Source: CAZFHZ01 sp964519015 (GTDB lineage: Bacteria > Blakebacterota > Blakebacteria > Blakebacterales > CAYUVJ01). From it: a DNA stretch of 45,647 nucleotides. How positions within the stretch are numbered: position 1 is the stretch's first letter; every line of letters begins with the position of its first letter. Shown here piece after piece: positions 35,397 to 43,011 of the stretch. The notes below the pieces were generated by a model. The model ran no database searches and was not told the origin of the DNA. It was given only the letters and a program-made list of their open reading frames with translations. The stretch covers positions 1-45,647 of the forward strand of contig CAZFHZ010000011.1 in NCBI GenBank assembly GCA_964519015.1, in the 5' to 3' direction. The translations under genes and the position numbers were made by a program.

Positions 35397-36149
35397 ATGC
35401 GCACGATCGCGACGACGGGTCTGCTGGCCGCTCTCCTGCTGGCCGGGGGCTGTTCCTCCGGGCTCCAGCAGGGGTTCGACCAGCAGCAGGCCGAGCTGGC
35501 GGCGATGCAGGCCCGCCTCGACCAGCTCGTCCAACAGGAGCAGGCCCAGACGGCCGAGATCGAGGCGATGCGGGGCGACCTGAGCCAGACCGGACTGCGG
35601 GTCGTCCAGACCGAGGAGCAGGTGGGGACGCTGGGTAACCGGGTCGAGAACCTGAACACCCGGCTGACCCTGCTGACCGAGGACGTGACCCGGCTCAAGA
35701 GCACCCCCGTGCCGGCCACGCCGCCGCCGCCGGCCCAGGGCGCCCTCCGCTTCAGCGAGGCGGGACCGGTGCCGGCCAACCTGCAGGCCGTCTACGACAG
35801 CGCCCTGCGGCTCTACAACGACCACAAGCCGCGGGAGGCGATCGCCAGCTTCGCCCAGGTCCTCAAGGACGGGGCCACCACCGACCTGGCCGACAACGCC
35901 GACTATTGGACCGGCGAGTGCTACTACATGCTCGAGGAGTTCCCCCAGGCGCTCGAGGCCTTCAAGCGGGTCTTCAACCACTCCTTCCAGGACAAGTTCG
36001 ACGATACGCAGCTCAAGATCGGGATGACCTATCGCCTGATGGGGCAGAAGGAGAACGCCATCGCGGCCTTCCGGGAGCTGCTCGCGAAATACCCCGACAG
36101 TCCCTATGCCGAGCTGGCGCGGCTCTACCTCGCCCAGCTCGGCGGCTGA
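35397..36149 (+). CDS. CpoB/YbgF-like coiled-coil TPR lipoprotein
   Basis: The 250-residue protein has a lipobox LAGGC (Cys19), a long coiled coil (~25-105) and a Pro-rich hinge. Three tetratricopeptide repeats lie at ~125-250 (VYDSALRLYNDHKPREAIASFAQVL; ADYWTGECYYMLEEFPQALEAFKRV). This is the layout of CpoB (YbgF), which coordinates Tol-Pal and peptidoglycan synthesis; lipidation instead of a cleaved signal is a variant. No tol genes are near. The next gene, BamD-like, follows after ~30 bp. AAGGAGG precedes the ATG. Confidence 0.85.
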   Translation: MRTIATTGLLAALLLAGGCSSGLQQGFDQQQAELAAMQARLDQLVQQEQAQTAEIEAMRGDLSQTGLRVVQTEEQVGTLGNRVENLNTRLTLLTEDVTRLKSTPVPATPPPPAQGALRFSEAGPVPANLQAVYDSALRLYNDHKPREAIASFAQVLKDGATTDLADNADYWTGECYYMLEEFPQALEAFKRVFNHSFQDKFDDTQLKIGMTYRLMGQKENAIAAFRELLAKYPDSPYAELARLYLAQLGG

Positions 36150-36181
36150 GGCGACCGGGGCCGGTCGGAAGGGACGAAGTC

Positions 36182-37000
36182 GTGCCGAGGATGACCCGGA
36201 TCGGCTGGGGGTCCCGCCTGCTGCTGGTCATGCTGCTGGCGGGCTGCTCGCATATCCCGCGCCCGGCGCGGGACGCCCCGGCCGAGGACCGCCTGCACTA
36301 TGCCTGGCGACTGCTGGAAGACGGCGGTACCTATGCCGCCCGGCAGGCCTTCGAAGAGCTCATCTTCTCCGCCCCCGGCAGTGCGGTCATCGACTCCGCC
36401 CACTACGGGCTGGCCGAGACCTACTACCGGGAGAAGAACTGGATCCAGGCGCAGAGCGAGTACGACGTGGTGGTGCGGAGCTTCCCGCGCAGTCCCCTGG
36501 TGGACAACGCCGCATTCCATTCCGGGACCTGCTGGTGGAAGCAGTCGCTCGGCTACAAGCTCGACCAGAACGAGACCCGCCAGGCCATCGACGCCTTCCG
36601 CGCCTTCCTGCTCGATTTCCCGGCCAGCGAACGCTACGACGAGGTGGTGGCGATCCTGGGCCAGGCCGAGGACAAGCTGGCCCGCAAGAAGATCTACGAG
36701 GGGGACACCTACCGCAAACTCGGCACCGAGCGTGACCTGACCGCCGCCGAACTCATGTACATCGAGGCGATCCAGGGCTGGCCCGGGGCCTCGGTGCTCG
36801 ACCTCGCCCTGTGGGGACTGGGGGAGGTCTACCTGGCCCGGCAGGAGTATCCGAAGGCGCTCCAGGCCTTCTCGGCGCTGGTCGGCAACTTCCCCGACTC
36901 CCGTCGGGCCAAGCAGGCCCGGGAGCACATCCGCACGCTCAACGAGATGGGGGTGACCCCCCCCGGGCAACCGCCCCCCACCATACCCCCCCGGCCGTGA
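36182..37000 (+). CDS. BamD/YfiO-like outer-membrane assembly lipoprotein
   Basis: The 272-residue lipoprotein (lipobox MLLAGC, Cys near 19) has tandem TPR-like pairs (HYAWRLLEDGGTYAARQAFEELI; HYGLAETYYREKNWIQAQSEYDVVVRSFPRSPLVDNAAF). In BamD these scaffold the BAM complex. The consensus for BamD is closest in the first half. The start is GTG 36182 with GGAAGGGAC upstream; an ATG three codons later is an alternative. The C-terminal Pro-rich tail ends at a TGA overlapping nadD. Assignment to BamD rather than a generic TPR lipoprotein is probable. Confidence 0.82.
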   Translation: MPRMTRIGWGSRLLLVMLLAGCSHIPRPARDAPAEDRLHYAWRLLEDGGTYAARQAFEELIFSAPGSAVIDSAHYGLAETYYREKNWIQAQSEYDVVVRSFPRSPLVDNAAFHSGTCWWKQSLGYKLDQNETRQAIDAFRAFLLDFPASERYDEVVAILGQAEDKLARKKIYEGDTYRKLGTERDLTAAELMYIEAIQGWPGASVLDLALWGLGEVYLARQEYPKALQAFSALVGNFPDSRRAKQAREHIRTLNEMGVTPPGQPPPTIPPRP

Positions 37001-37590
37001 AGGTCGGCCTCTTCGGCGGGGCCTTCGACCCACCCCACCGGGGCCACCTGGCGGTGGCCGAAGGCGTGCGCGCCGCCCTCGCCCTGGACGAGATCCGCTT
37101 CCTCCCCTACGCCCGCGGACCGCATCGGGCCGTCCCGCCCATCGCCCCCGACGCCGACCGCCTGGCCATGCTGCGGCTCGCTCTGAGTGACCATCCCGGC
37201 CTGCGGGTGGACGACCGGGAAGTGGCGCGGGGGGGGCTCTCCTACACCGTCGTGACGCTGCGGGAACTCCACCGGGAGCGGCCCGGGGACCAGCACCACC
37301 TGATCATCGGCACCGACCAGCTCGAGATCCTGACCAGCTGGCGGGCCTGGCGGGAGGTCCTCCGGCTCGCCCGGCTGGCGGTCGTCACCCGCCCCGGACA
37401 TCCCGCCGCACCCATCCCCGACGTGCCCGCCGGCCGGATCGTGCCTATCCCGCTGCCGGTACCCGATGTCTCCTCCACCCTGGTGCGTGAGCGCGTCCGG
37501 AGCGGGCGGGGTATCCGCCGTCTGGTCCCGGCGGCCGTGGCGCTCTACATTGAGGAGCGGGGACTCTACCGTGACCCGAGTGGGAGATAG
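36997..37590 (+). CDS. nadD: Nicotinate-nucleotide adenylyltransferase
   Basis: The 197-residue enzyme adenylates nicotinate mononucleotide for NAD synthesis. The nucleotidyltransferase motif GLFGGAFDPPHRGHL is at the N-terminus, IIGTDQLEILTSWRAW is the family's central motif, and the C-terminal SSTLVRERVRSG is the ISSTxIR motif. The GTG start overlaps the BamD-like stop (GTGA). The usual neighbours (obg, proB, rsfS) are absent; instead serS follows after 3 bp. Length is normal. Confidence 0.93.
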   Translation: MKVGLFGGAFDPPHRGHLAVAEGVRAALALDEIRFLPYARGPHRAVPPIAPDADRLAMLRLALSDHPGLRVDDREVARGGLSYTVVTLRELHRERPGDQHHLIIGTDQLEILTSWRAWREVLRLARLAVVTRPGHPAAPIPDVPAGRIVPIPLPVPDVSSTLVRERVRSGRGIRRLVPAAVALYIEERGLYRDPSGR

Positions 37591-37593
37591 CCC

Positions 37594-38877
37594 ATGCTGG
37601 ACGCCCGTCTGATCCGACACCAGCCCGAGGTGGTCCGCCAGGGCCTGGCCGACAAGGGGGTGGCCGGGGACGTGGACGGCCTGGTCGCCCTCGACGAAGA
37701 GCGCCGGCATCTGATCGCCCAGGTGGAGGAGCTCAAGCGGAAGCGCAACCAGGCCAGCGAGCGGATCGCCGTCCTGAAGAAGGCCAACGAGGACGCCACC
37801 GGGGCGATCGCGGCCAGCCGCGACCTGGTGGAGCGGATCAAGGAGCTCGACGGGCGGCTGGGGGAGGTGGAAGCGGGCTTCGAGCAGGGGCTCATGCTGC
37901 TGCCTAACCTGCCCGACCCCGAGGCGCCGCGCGGGCACTCGGCCGCCGAGAACGTGGTGCGAACCGTCTGGGGAGAACCGCCGGAGGCCTCCTTCGAACT
38001 CAAGGACCACGTGGTCCTGGGGACCTCGCTCGGCCTGCTCGATCTGGAGGCGGCCGGCCGGATGTCGGGGACCGGCTTCGCCCTCTTCACCGGCCCGGGG
38101 GCCCGTCTGGTGCGCGGCCTGATGAACTTCATGCTCGACCATCACACCACCCTCAACGGCTATACCGAGGTGTGGCCTCCCGCCCTGGTGCGCCGGCCGG
38201 CCATGACCGGCACCGGACAGCTTCCCAAGTTCGAAGAGGACCTCTACCGGATCGACTCCGACGACCTCTTCCTCATCCCCACCGCCGAGGTGCCGGTCAC
38301 CAACATCCATCGGGAATCGATCGTGGAGGAAGCCGACCTGCCGATCGCCTACACCGCCTACACCCCCTGTTTCCGGCGGGAGGCGGGGGCGCACGGTGCC
38401 GACACCCGGGGACTCTTCCGCCTCCACCAGTTCGACAAGGTGGAGCTGGTCCGCTTCTGTACCCCCGAGTCGAGCGAGGCCGAGCATCAGGAGCTGCTCG
38501 GCCATGCCTGCGGAGTACTGGAACGGCTCGGGCTGCATTACCGGGTGGTCGAGCTGTGCACCGGTGACCTCTCCTTCGCCGCCCGGCGCTGCTACGACCT
38601 GGAGCTGTGGGCTCCCGCCTCCAGGCGCTGGCTCGAGGTCTCCTCCTGCAGCAACTTCGGGGACTTCCAGGCGCGCCGGGCCGACATCCGCTACCGCCGC
38701 ACCGCCGACGGCAAGGTGGCCCACCTCCACACCCTGAACGCCAGCGGCGTGGCCTTCCCCCGGCTGATCGTGGCCCTCCTGGAGAGCTATCAGACCGACG
38801 AGGGGAGCGTGGTGGTGCCGGAGGCCCTGCGCCCCTGGCTGGACGGCCGCAGCCTCCTCTCGCCGGCCGGGGAGTGA
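37594..38877 (+). CDS. serS: Seryl-tRNA synthetase
   Basis: The 427-residue class II synthetase charges tRNA-Ser. It has the N-terminal long antiparallel coiled-coil arm (~30-105) that grips the tRNA. Motif 2 is FRREAGAHGADTRGLFRLHQFDKVE and motif 3 is the C-terminal ASGVAFPRLIVALLE. LEVSSCSNFGDFQARRADIRYR is strongly conserved. Length and order match bacterial SerRS. It is embedded in an operon with nadD and, three genes on, a D-aminoacyl-tRNA deacylase. Confidence 0.96.
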   Translation: MLDARLIRHQPEVVRQGLADKGVAGDVDGLVALDEERRHLIAQVEELKRKRNQASERIAVLKKANEDATGAIAASRDLVERIKELDGRLGEVEAGFEQGLMLLPNLPDPEAPRGHSAAENVVRTVWGEPPEASFELKDHVVLGTSLGLLDLEAAGRMSGTGFALFTGPGARLVRGLMNFMLDHHTTLNGYTEVWPPALVRRPAMTGTGQLPKFEEDLYRIDSDDLFLIPTAEVPVTNIHRESIVEEADLPIAYTAYTPCFRREAGAHGADTRGLFRLHQFDKVELVRFCTPESSEAEHQELLGHACGVLERLGLHYRVVELCTGDLSFAARRCYDLELWAPASRRWLEVSSCSNFGDFQARRADIRYRRTADGKVAHLHTLNASGVAFPRLIVALLESYQTDEGSVVVPEALRPWLDGRSLLSPAGE

Positions 38878-38883
38878 GGCGCC

Positions 38884-39546
38884 GTGGCCGGGGGGGCTCT
38901 CGCGCGCCGGGCCGCCCGCGCCCTGGTCGAGGCCGGCCGGCGGCTGCAGGCCGCCGGGCTGGTCGCGGCCGCCGAGGGGAACCTGAGCGTGCGGACCGGG
39001 CCGGACGGTCTGCTCATCACCCCGGCCGGAGCGCGCAAGGGGGAGCTGCGGGTCCGTGACCTGGTAGCCGTGCGCTTCGAAGGCCTGACCTGGGAGGTCG
39101 TGCGGGCCGCCCCCGGCCGGCGTCCCTCGAGTGAACTCGGTCTCCACCTGGCTCTTTATGCTCGGACGGGCGTGGGCGCCGTGGTACATCTCCATCCCCC
39201 CCATGCCACCGCCTTCGCGGCCGCCGGCCGCTCCCTCGAATCGCCCGCGCTGGCCGAGCAAGCACTCATGCTGGGGGTGGTCCCCCTGCTCGGCTTCGCT
39301 CCCCCCGGCACGCCGGCGGTGGCCGAGCTGGTGACCGGCCTGCCGCCGGAGAGCCGCGCCTTCCTGCTGGCCGGTCACGGCGCGGTGACGGTCGGCGGTG
39401 ACCTGGCGGAGGCGGCGCTGCGCATGGAGACGCTCGAAGCGTGCGCGCGCATCACCCTGCTGGCCCGGCTGCTGGACCCGGAAGCCGCCCTGACCGACCA
39501 GGCGCGGGCCGCCCTGCGGGCGACCGGAGGCCCGGGTGAGCACTGA
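38884..39546 (+). CDS. Class II aldolase/adducin-family protein
   Basis: The 220-residue enzyme resembles L-fuculose-1-phosphate aldolase and related zinc aldolases or epimerases. EGNLSVRTGPDGLLITPAG binds the phosphate, SSELGLHLALYAR carries the catalytic Glu, and the zinc ligands are HLHPPH and a third His in AGHGAVTVG. The substrate is not predictable; methylthioribulose-1-phosphate dehydratase and fuculose aldolase share the pattern. The GTG start lies 6 bp after serS, and the 3' end overlaps the kinase gene by 11 bp. Confidence 0.85.
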   Translation: MAGGALARRAARALVEAGRRLQAAGLVAAAEGNLSVRTGPDGLLITPAGARKGELRVRDLVAVRFEGLTWEVVRAAPGRRPSSELGLHLALYARTGVGAVVHLHPPHATAFAAAGRSLESPALAEQALMLGVVPLLGFAPPGTPAVAELVTGLPPESRAFLLAGHGAVTVGGDLAEAALRMETLEACARITLLARLLDPEAALTDQARAALRATGGPGEH

Positions 39547-40777
39547 CGCTCCGACCGGCGGGCGCCTGGGCACCGGGCCGCTGGTGCTGGCGCTGGCGGC
39601 CGCCGCCCTGGCGGTCGCGCTCAGCCTCTGGTACACCGGCCGCCAGGTCGAGCGGCTGCGGGAGCGCACCCGCGGCTTCACCCGATTCTACGCCGAACTG
39701 ATCGGCTGGGTGGCCACCGACACCACCGCCGTCGGCACTGCCCTCGATGTGGCCCTCAGCCGCCTGATCGCCGAGTACGATATCCCCTGGGTGGTCACCG
39801 ACGAGACCGGCTACCCGCTCGCCTGGCGGGGAGTGGGAGAGCCGGAGGGTTCCGACGAGGCGGCCGTGCGCCGGCGGGTGGCCCGTCGGGCGACCCTCTT
39901 CGACCGGCACTACGACCCGGTCCCCATCCCCATCCCCGGCGCCCCGCAGCGCTTCCATTACGGCGACCCCCCCGAGGTGCGCCGACTCAAGGCGCTTCCC
40001 TGGATCCAGCTCGGACTCTCGGCCATCGTGCTCCTGCTCATCGTCGTCTCCCTGCGCGCCCGGCTGGCCCGCCAGCGCAGCCTGCTCTGGGTGGGGCTGG
40101 CCCGGGAGAGCGCCCACCAGTTCGGCACCCCTCTCTCCAGTCTGCAGGGCTGGATGGACCTGCTGGCGGCGCGCGGTGACGGAGGGGACGGAGCGGGACC
40201 TCCGACCGCCGAGGTCGTGCGCGGCATGGCCGAAGACGTGGAGCGGCTGACCCGGATCACCGGACGGTTCGCCAAGATGGGGACTTCCCCCGGGACCGAA
40301 CCGGTCGACCTGGACGAGGTGGTGGGGCGGGTGGGGGACTATTTCCGCCGGCGGCTGCCCACCCACGCCGCCCGGGTCACCCTGCAGGACACCTCGGAGG
40401 GACCCCCGCCGGTTCGGGGGGAGGCCCAGCTGCTCGAGTGGGTGATCGAGAACCTGGTCCGGAACGCCCTGGACGCGCTGGCCGGCAGCGGAGGGAACAT
40501 CCGGGTGCGGACCGGCTCCTCCCCCGACGGCGCCTGGGCCGTGGTCCAGGTGGAGGACGACGGCCCGGGCATCCCCCCGTCGGACCAGCGCCGCATCTTC
40601 GAACCCGGGTTCTCCCGCCGCCGGGGGGGCTGGGGACTCGGACTCCCCCTGGCCCGCCGGCTGGCCGCCGCCCATGGCGGACGGCTCCGGCTGGTCCGCA
40701 GCCGTCCCGGCGCCGGGAGCGTGTTCGAACTGCGGCTTCCCGCCGCCTCACCGGGAGGTCCCTCATCCGAGCCCTGA
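39536..40777 (+). CDS. Membrane sensor histidine kinase (orphan)
   Basis: The 413-residue protein has transmembrane helices at ~13-33 and ~156-174 flanking a ~120-residue extracytoplasmic region (no known sensor fold). The H-box is ESAHQFGTPLSSLQGW (His194), with N-box NLVRNALDAL, G1 VEDDGPGIP, F-box IFEPGFSRRRGGWGLGL. AHQFGTPLSS is the variant common in Bacteroidetes-type kinases. No response regulator gene is adjacent. Its 3' end overlaps dtd by 13 bp. Signal unknown. Confidence 0.9.
   Translation: MSTDAPTGGRLGTGPLVLALAAAALAVALSLWYTGRQVERLRERTRGFTRFYAELIGWVATDTTAVGTALDVALSRLIAEYDIPWVVTDETGYPLAWRGVGEPEGSDEAAVRRRVARRATLFDRHYDPVPIPIPGAPQRFHYGDPPEVRRLKALPWIQLGLSAIVLLLIVVSLRARLARQRSLLWVGLARESAHQFGTPLSSLQGWMDLLAARGDGGDGAGPPTAEVVRGMAEDVERLTRITGRFAKMGTSPGTEPVDLDEVVGRVGDYFRRRLPTHAARVTLQDTSEGPPPVRGEAQLLEWVIENLVRNALDALAGSGGNIRVRTGSSPDGAWAVVQVEDDGPGIPPSDQRRIFEPGFSRRRGGWGLGLPLARRLAAAHGGRLRLVRSRPGAGSVFELRLPAASPGGPSSEP
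40753..40758 (+). promoter_or_regulatory. Ribosome-binding site implying an ATC start for dtd
   Basis: GGGAGG lies six bases before the ATC at 40765-40767. No ATG, GTG or TTG exists in frame near the conserved N-terminus of the deacylase. Confidence 0.6.
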
Positions 40778-41211
40778 TCCAACGCGTCCGCCGGGCCGAG
40801 GTGCGGGTCGGGGAAGAAGTCGCCGGCACGATCGGTCCGGGGCTGCTCATCCTGGTCGGAGTGAGCCTCCAGGATGATGAGGCAGCCGCCCGCTGGCTCG
40901 CCCGCAAGTGCGCCGAGCTGCGCATCTTCGACGATGAGAGCGGGCAGCTCAACCGCTCTCTGGTGGAGACCGGCGGCCAGGCCCTGGTGGTCTCCCAGTT
41001 CACCCTCCACGGCGATGTCCGGCGGGGTCGGCGCCCCTCCTGGTCCCGGGCCGCCCCCGGTCCACAGGCCGAACCGCTGGTCGAGGTCTTCTGCCGGGCC
41101 CTCGAAGAGGCCGGCATCGGAGTGGCCCGGGGACGCTTCGGTGCCCACATGGAGGTCGAACTGGTGAACGACGGCCCGGTCACCCTGATGGTGGATTCCC
41201 CCGAGGCATGA
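40765..41211 (+). CDS. dtd: D-aminoacyl-tRNA deacylase, probable ATC start
   Basis: The 148-residue enzyme hydrolyses D-amino acids from mischarged tRNAs. It has the active-site SQFTL (VVSQFTLHGDVRRGRRPSW) and the cross-dimer NxGPVT motif as NDGPVTLMVD. Family members start M-R-A-L-I-Q-R-V; here the frame reads ATC-CGA-GCC, with GGGAGG 6 bases upstream. The only nearby in-frame standard start is a GTG 12 codons later, which would delete the first strand. The gene overlaps the kinase by 13 bp and ends in an ATGA overlap with the hydrolase-like gene. Confidence 0.9.
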   Translation: MRALIQRVRRAEVRVGEEVAGTIGPGLLILVGVSLQDDEAAARWLARKCAELRIFDDESGQLNRSLVETGGQALVVSQFTLHGDVRRGRRPSWSRAAPGPQAEPLVEVFCRALEEAGIGVARGRFGAHMEVELVNDGPVTLMVDSPEA

Positions 41212-42488
41212 GGAGCCGCCGGCCTGCCCGGTGGCGGCGGGCGCTCCCGCCGCTTCTGCTCGGCCTGCTGCTGGGGCCGGGCCCGCCGGCCGTGCGGGCC
41301 CAGGAGAGGACCCCGCCGGGCACCGAGGGCGCCCCGCTGCTGCGCCGTCGCACGGTGCGGGACGCCGACCACGTGCGGGGCCTCTGGGTCACCCGCTGGG
41401 AGTTCCACACCCCCGGGGAGGTGGAGGCCCTGGCGGTCGAGGCGGCCGACGCCGGTCTGACCGACCTCTTCTTCCAGGTGCGCGGACGGGGGGATGCCTT
41501 CTACCACTCCGCGCTCGAACCGTGGGGGGCCGAACTGACCGGCCGGCTGGGCGCCGACCCGGGCTGGGACCCGCTGGCGGTCGCGGTGGCCGCCGCCCAC
41601 GCCCATGGCCTGAGGCTGCACGCCTGGATCAACACCTTCCCGATGTGGAGCGGCAGCACCCCGCCGCCGGAGACGAGCCCACGCCATATCCTGCTGGAGC
41701 ACCCCGAGTGGGTCATGACCGACCGGGAGGGGCATATCCAGCGCCCGGGCAACCGTTTCGGCTACGTCTCGGGCGCTCCCGGCAACCCGGAGGTGCAAGC
41801 CCGGATCGAAGCGGTGGTGCTCGACCTGGTGACCCATTACGAGGTCGACGGGATCCACTTCGACTACATCCGCCTCCCCGACCAGAACTACTCCTACGAC
41901 GCGGTCAGCCGGGTGCGCTATATGCGCGAGAGCGTGGATGAGACCTACCTGGAATGGCAGGCCGACCAGATCAGCGGGATGCTGCGGAGGATAGCGGAGC
42001 GGGCCCGCGCGGCCCGTCCCGGTCTGATCATCTCGGCGGCCAGCGTGAACCACTACTATCGGGCGGTTGGGATCTTCGCCCAGGACCCGGTCGCCTGGAC
42101 CGCCGAAGGGGTCCTCGACTACGTGGTGCCGATGGCCTACACCCCGGTGCCGGGTGAGTTCGCCGACATGCTCCACGGCTACCGCGAGGCGCTCCCCGCG
42201 CTTCGGGTGGTGATGGGGATCAACCTGGAGGAGATGCCCGGAGCCCCGGGGAGCGTGGCCGACCAGGTGCGGCAGAGCCTGGAAGAGACCTCGGGTCACG
42301 TCTTCTTCAGCCTCCAGGCCTTCCGGGGGCTGCTCGCCCAGACCGCCCCCGGCGACGACCTCTACACCAGCCTGGAACGACTGCAGGGGACTCCTCTGGC
42401 GGTGGCCGAGCTTGACCCGGTCGGGGTGGCCCGTCTGCTCGCGGGAGTAGCGCGGCGCCTGACCGCGGTGCTATTGCTCTTACCCTGA
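41208..42488 (+). CDS. Family-10-glycosyl-hydrolase-like exported protein (GHL10/DUF187)
   Basis: The 426-residue protein has a signal peptide (cleaved near VRAQ) and a TIM-barrel-like domain. RGLWVTRWEFHTP opens it and GLRLHAWINTFPMWSG, YEVDGIHFDYIRLPD and VVPMAYTP follow; this is the GHL10 (PF02638) pattern. Related bacterial proteins cleave glycan, some acting on denuded peptidoglycan, so the cell envelope is a likely target (inference). The Asp of HFDYIRLP is the family's conserved acidic residue. ATGA overlap with dtd. Confidence 0.85.
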   Translation: MRSRRPARWRRALPPLLLGLLLGPGPPAVRAQERTPPGTEGAPLLRRRTVRDADHVRGLWVTRWEFHTPGEVEALAVEAADAGLTDLFFQVRGRGDAFYHSALEPWGAELTGRLGADPGWDPLAVAVAAAHAHGLRLHAWINTFPMWSGSTPPPETSPRHILLEHPEWVMTDREGHIQRPGNRFGYVSGAPGNPEVQARIEAVVLDLVTHYEVDGIHFDYIRLPDQNYSYDAVSRVRYMRESVDETYLEWQADQISGMLRRIAERARAARPGLIISAASVNHYYRAVGIFAQDPVAWTAEGVLDYVVPMAYTPVPGEFADMLHGYREALPALRVVMGINLEEMPGAPGSVADQVRQSLEETSGHVFFSLQAFRGLLAQTAPGDDLYTSLERLQGTPLAVAELDPVGVARLLAGVARRLTAVLLLLP

Positions 42489-42503
42489 CGGGAGCACCGC
42501 CCC

Positions 42504-42902
42504 ATGACCGAGTTGCACGACCCTCACAACTTCGAGAAGGTGTGCATCAACACCGTGCTCGAGGCGCTGCGCGAGAGCGGGCCCCTGCTCGGCCCCCGGG
42601 CCTACCATCTCTGCTTCCGCAAGACCCAGGAGCTCTCCACCTCCTTCCGCTACCTGCTGGTGACCATCCTCATGGAGCACCGGGAGGAACTCATCCCCCA
42701 CCTGCGCGGCCTGGTCCGCACGCTCACCGACGAGCCGGAGCGGGCCGGCGTGCTCTGGGGGCTCGTGCAGACCTTCCTGCACGCCCTCCTCACCCCGGTG
42801 ACCGTGCGCCGCCTGGTCGAAGACCCGGGCGCGGACATCGACTGGCTGGCCGAGGAGATGGCCTGCCTCACCCGGGCCTGCTTCCCCCCCGTGCGTCCTT
42901 GA
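42504..42902 (+). CDS. Small all-helical protein of unknown function
   Basis: The 132-residue protein is not recognised. It is predicted almost wholly helical (EKVCINTVLEALRESG, TSFRYLLVTILMEHREELIPH, AGVLWGLVQTFLHALL). It has Leu-rich amphipathic helices, several Cys and His but no signal peptide or metal motif, so a cytoplasmic helical bundle is likely. It is 15 bp after the hydrolase-like gene and is last in the operon. A promoter for the next gene begins at its stop codon. The ribosome-binding site is GGGAG. Confidence 0.65.
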   Translation: MTELHDPHNFEKVCINTVLEALRESGPLLGPRAYHLCFRKTQELSTSFRYLLVTILMEHREELIPHLRGLVRTLTDEPERAGVLWGLVQTFLHALLTPVTVRRLVEDPGADIDWLAEEMACLTRACFPPVRP

Positions 42903-42927
42903 GGGCGTCCCGCGCCTGGACTAGACT
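42899..42927 (+). promoter_or_regulatory. Promoter of the Tat-exported PLP enzyme
   Basis: TTGAGG (42899-42904), a 17-base spacer and TAGACT (42922-42927), overlapping the stop codon of the preceding gene and ~85 bp before the ATG at 43012. Confidence 0.5.
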
Positions 42928-42957
42928 CGCCCCCGACTGAGAGGAACTATCCCCCGA

Positions 42958-42991
42958 AGGACCCGCGGCCGGTCCCGTCCCTGCGGGTCCT
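42958..42991 (+). promoter_or_regulatory. Leader hairpin upstream of the PLP enzyme
   Basis: AGGACCCGC (42958-42966) and GCGGGTCCT (42983-42991) are perfectly complementary with a 16-base loop. The stem ends 9 bases before GGAGG (43001-43005). No U-tract, so it is more likely a translational or stability element than a terminator. Confidence 0.45.
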
Positions 42992-43011
42992 CGATCGAAC
43001 GGAGGTCCATC

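Noticed and set aside
36829..39681. A 950-codon minus-strand open frame
   Set aside because: It runs opposite nadD, serS and the aldolase, with no domain and biased composition. It is a shadow of real genes.
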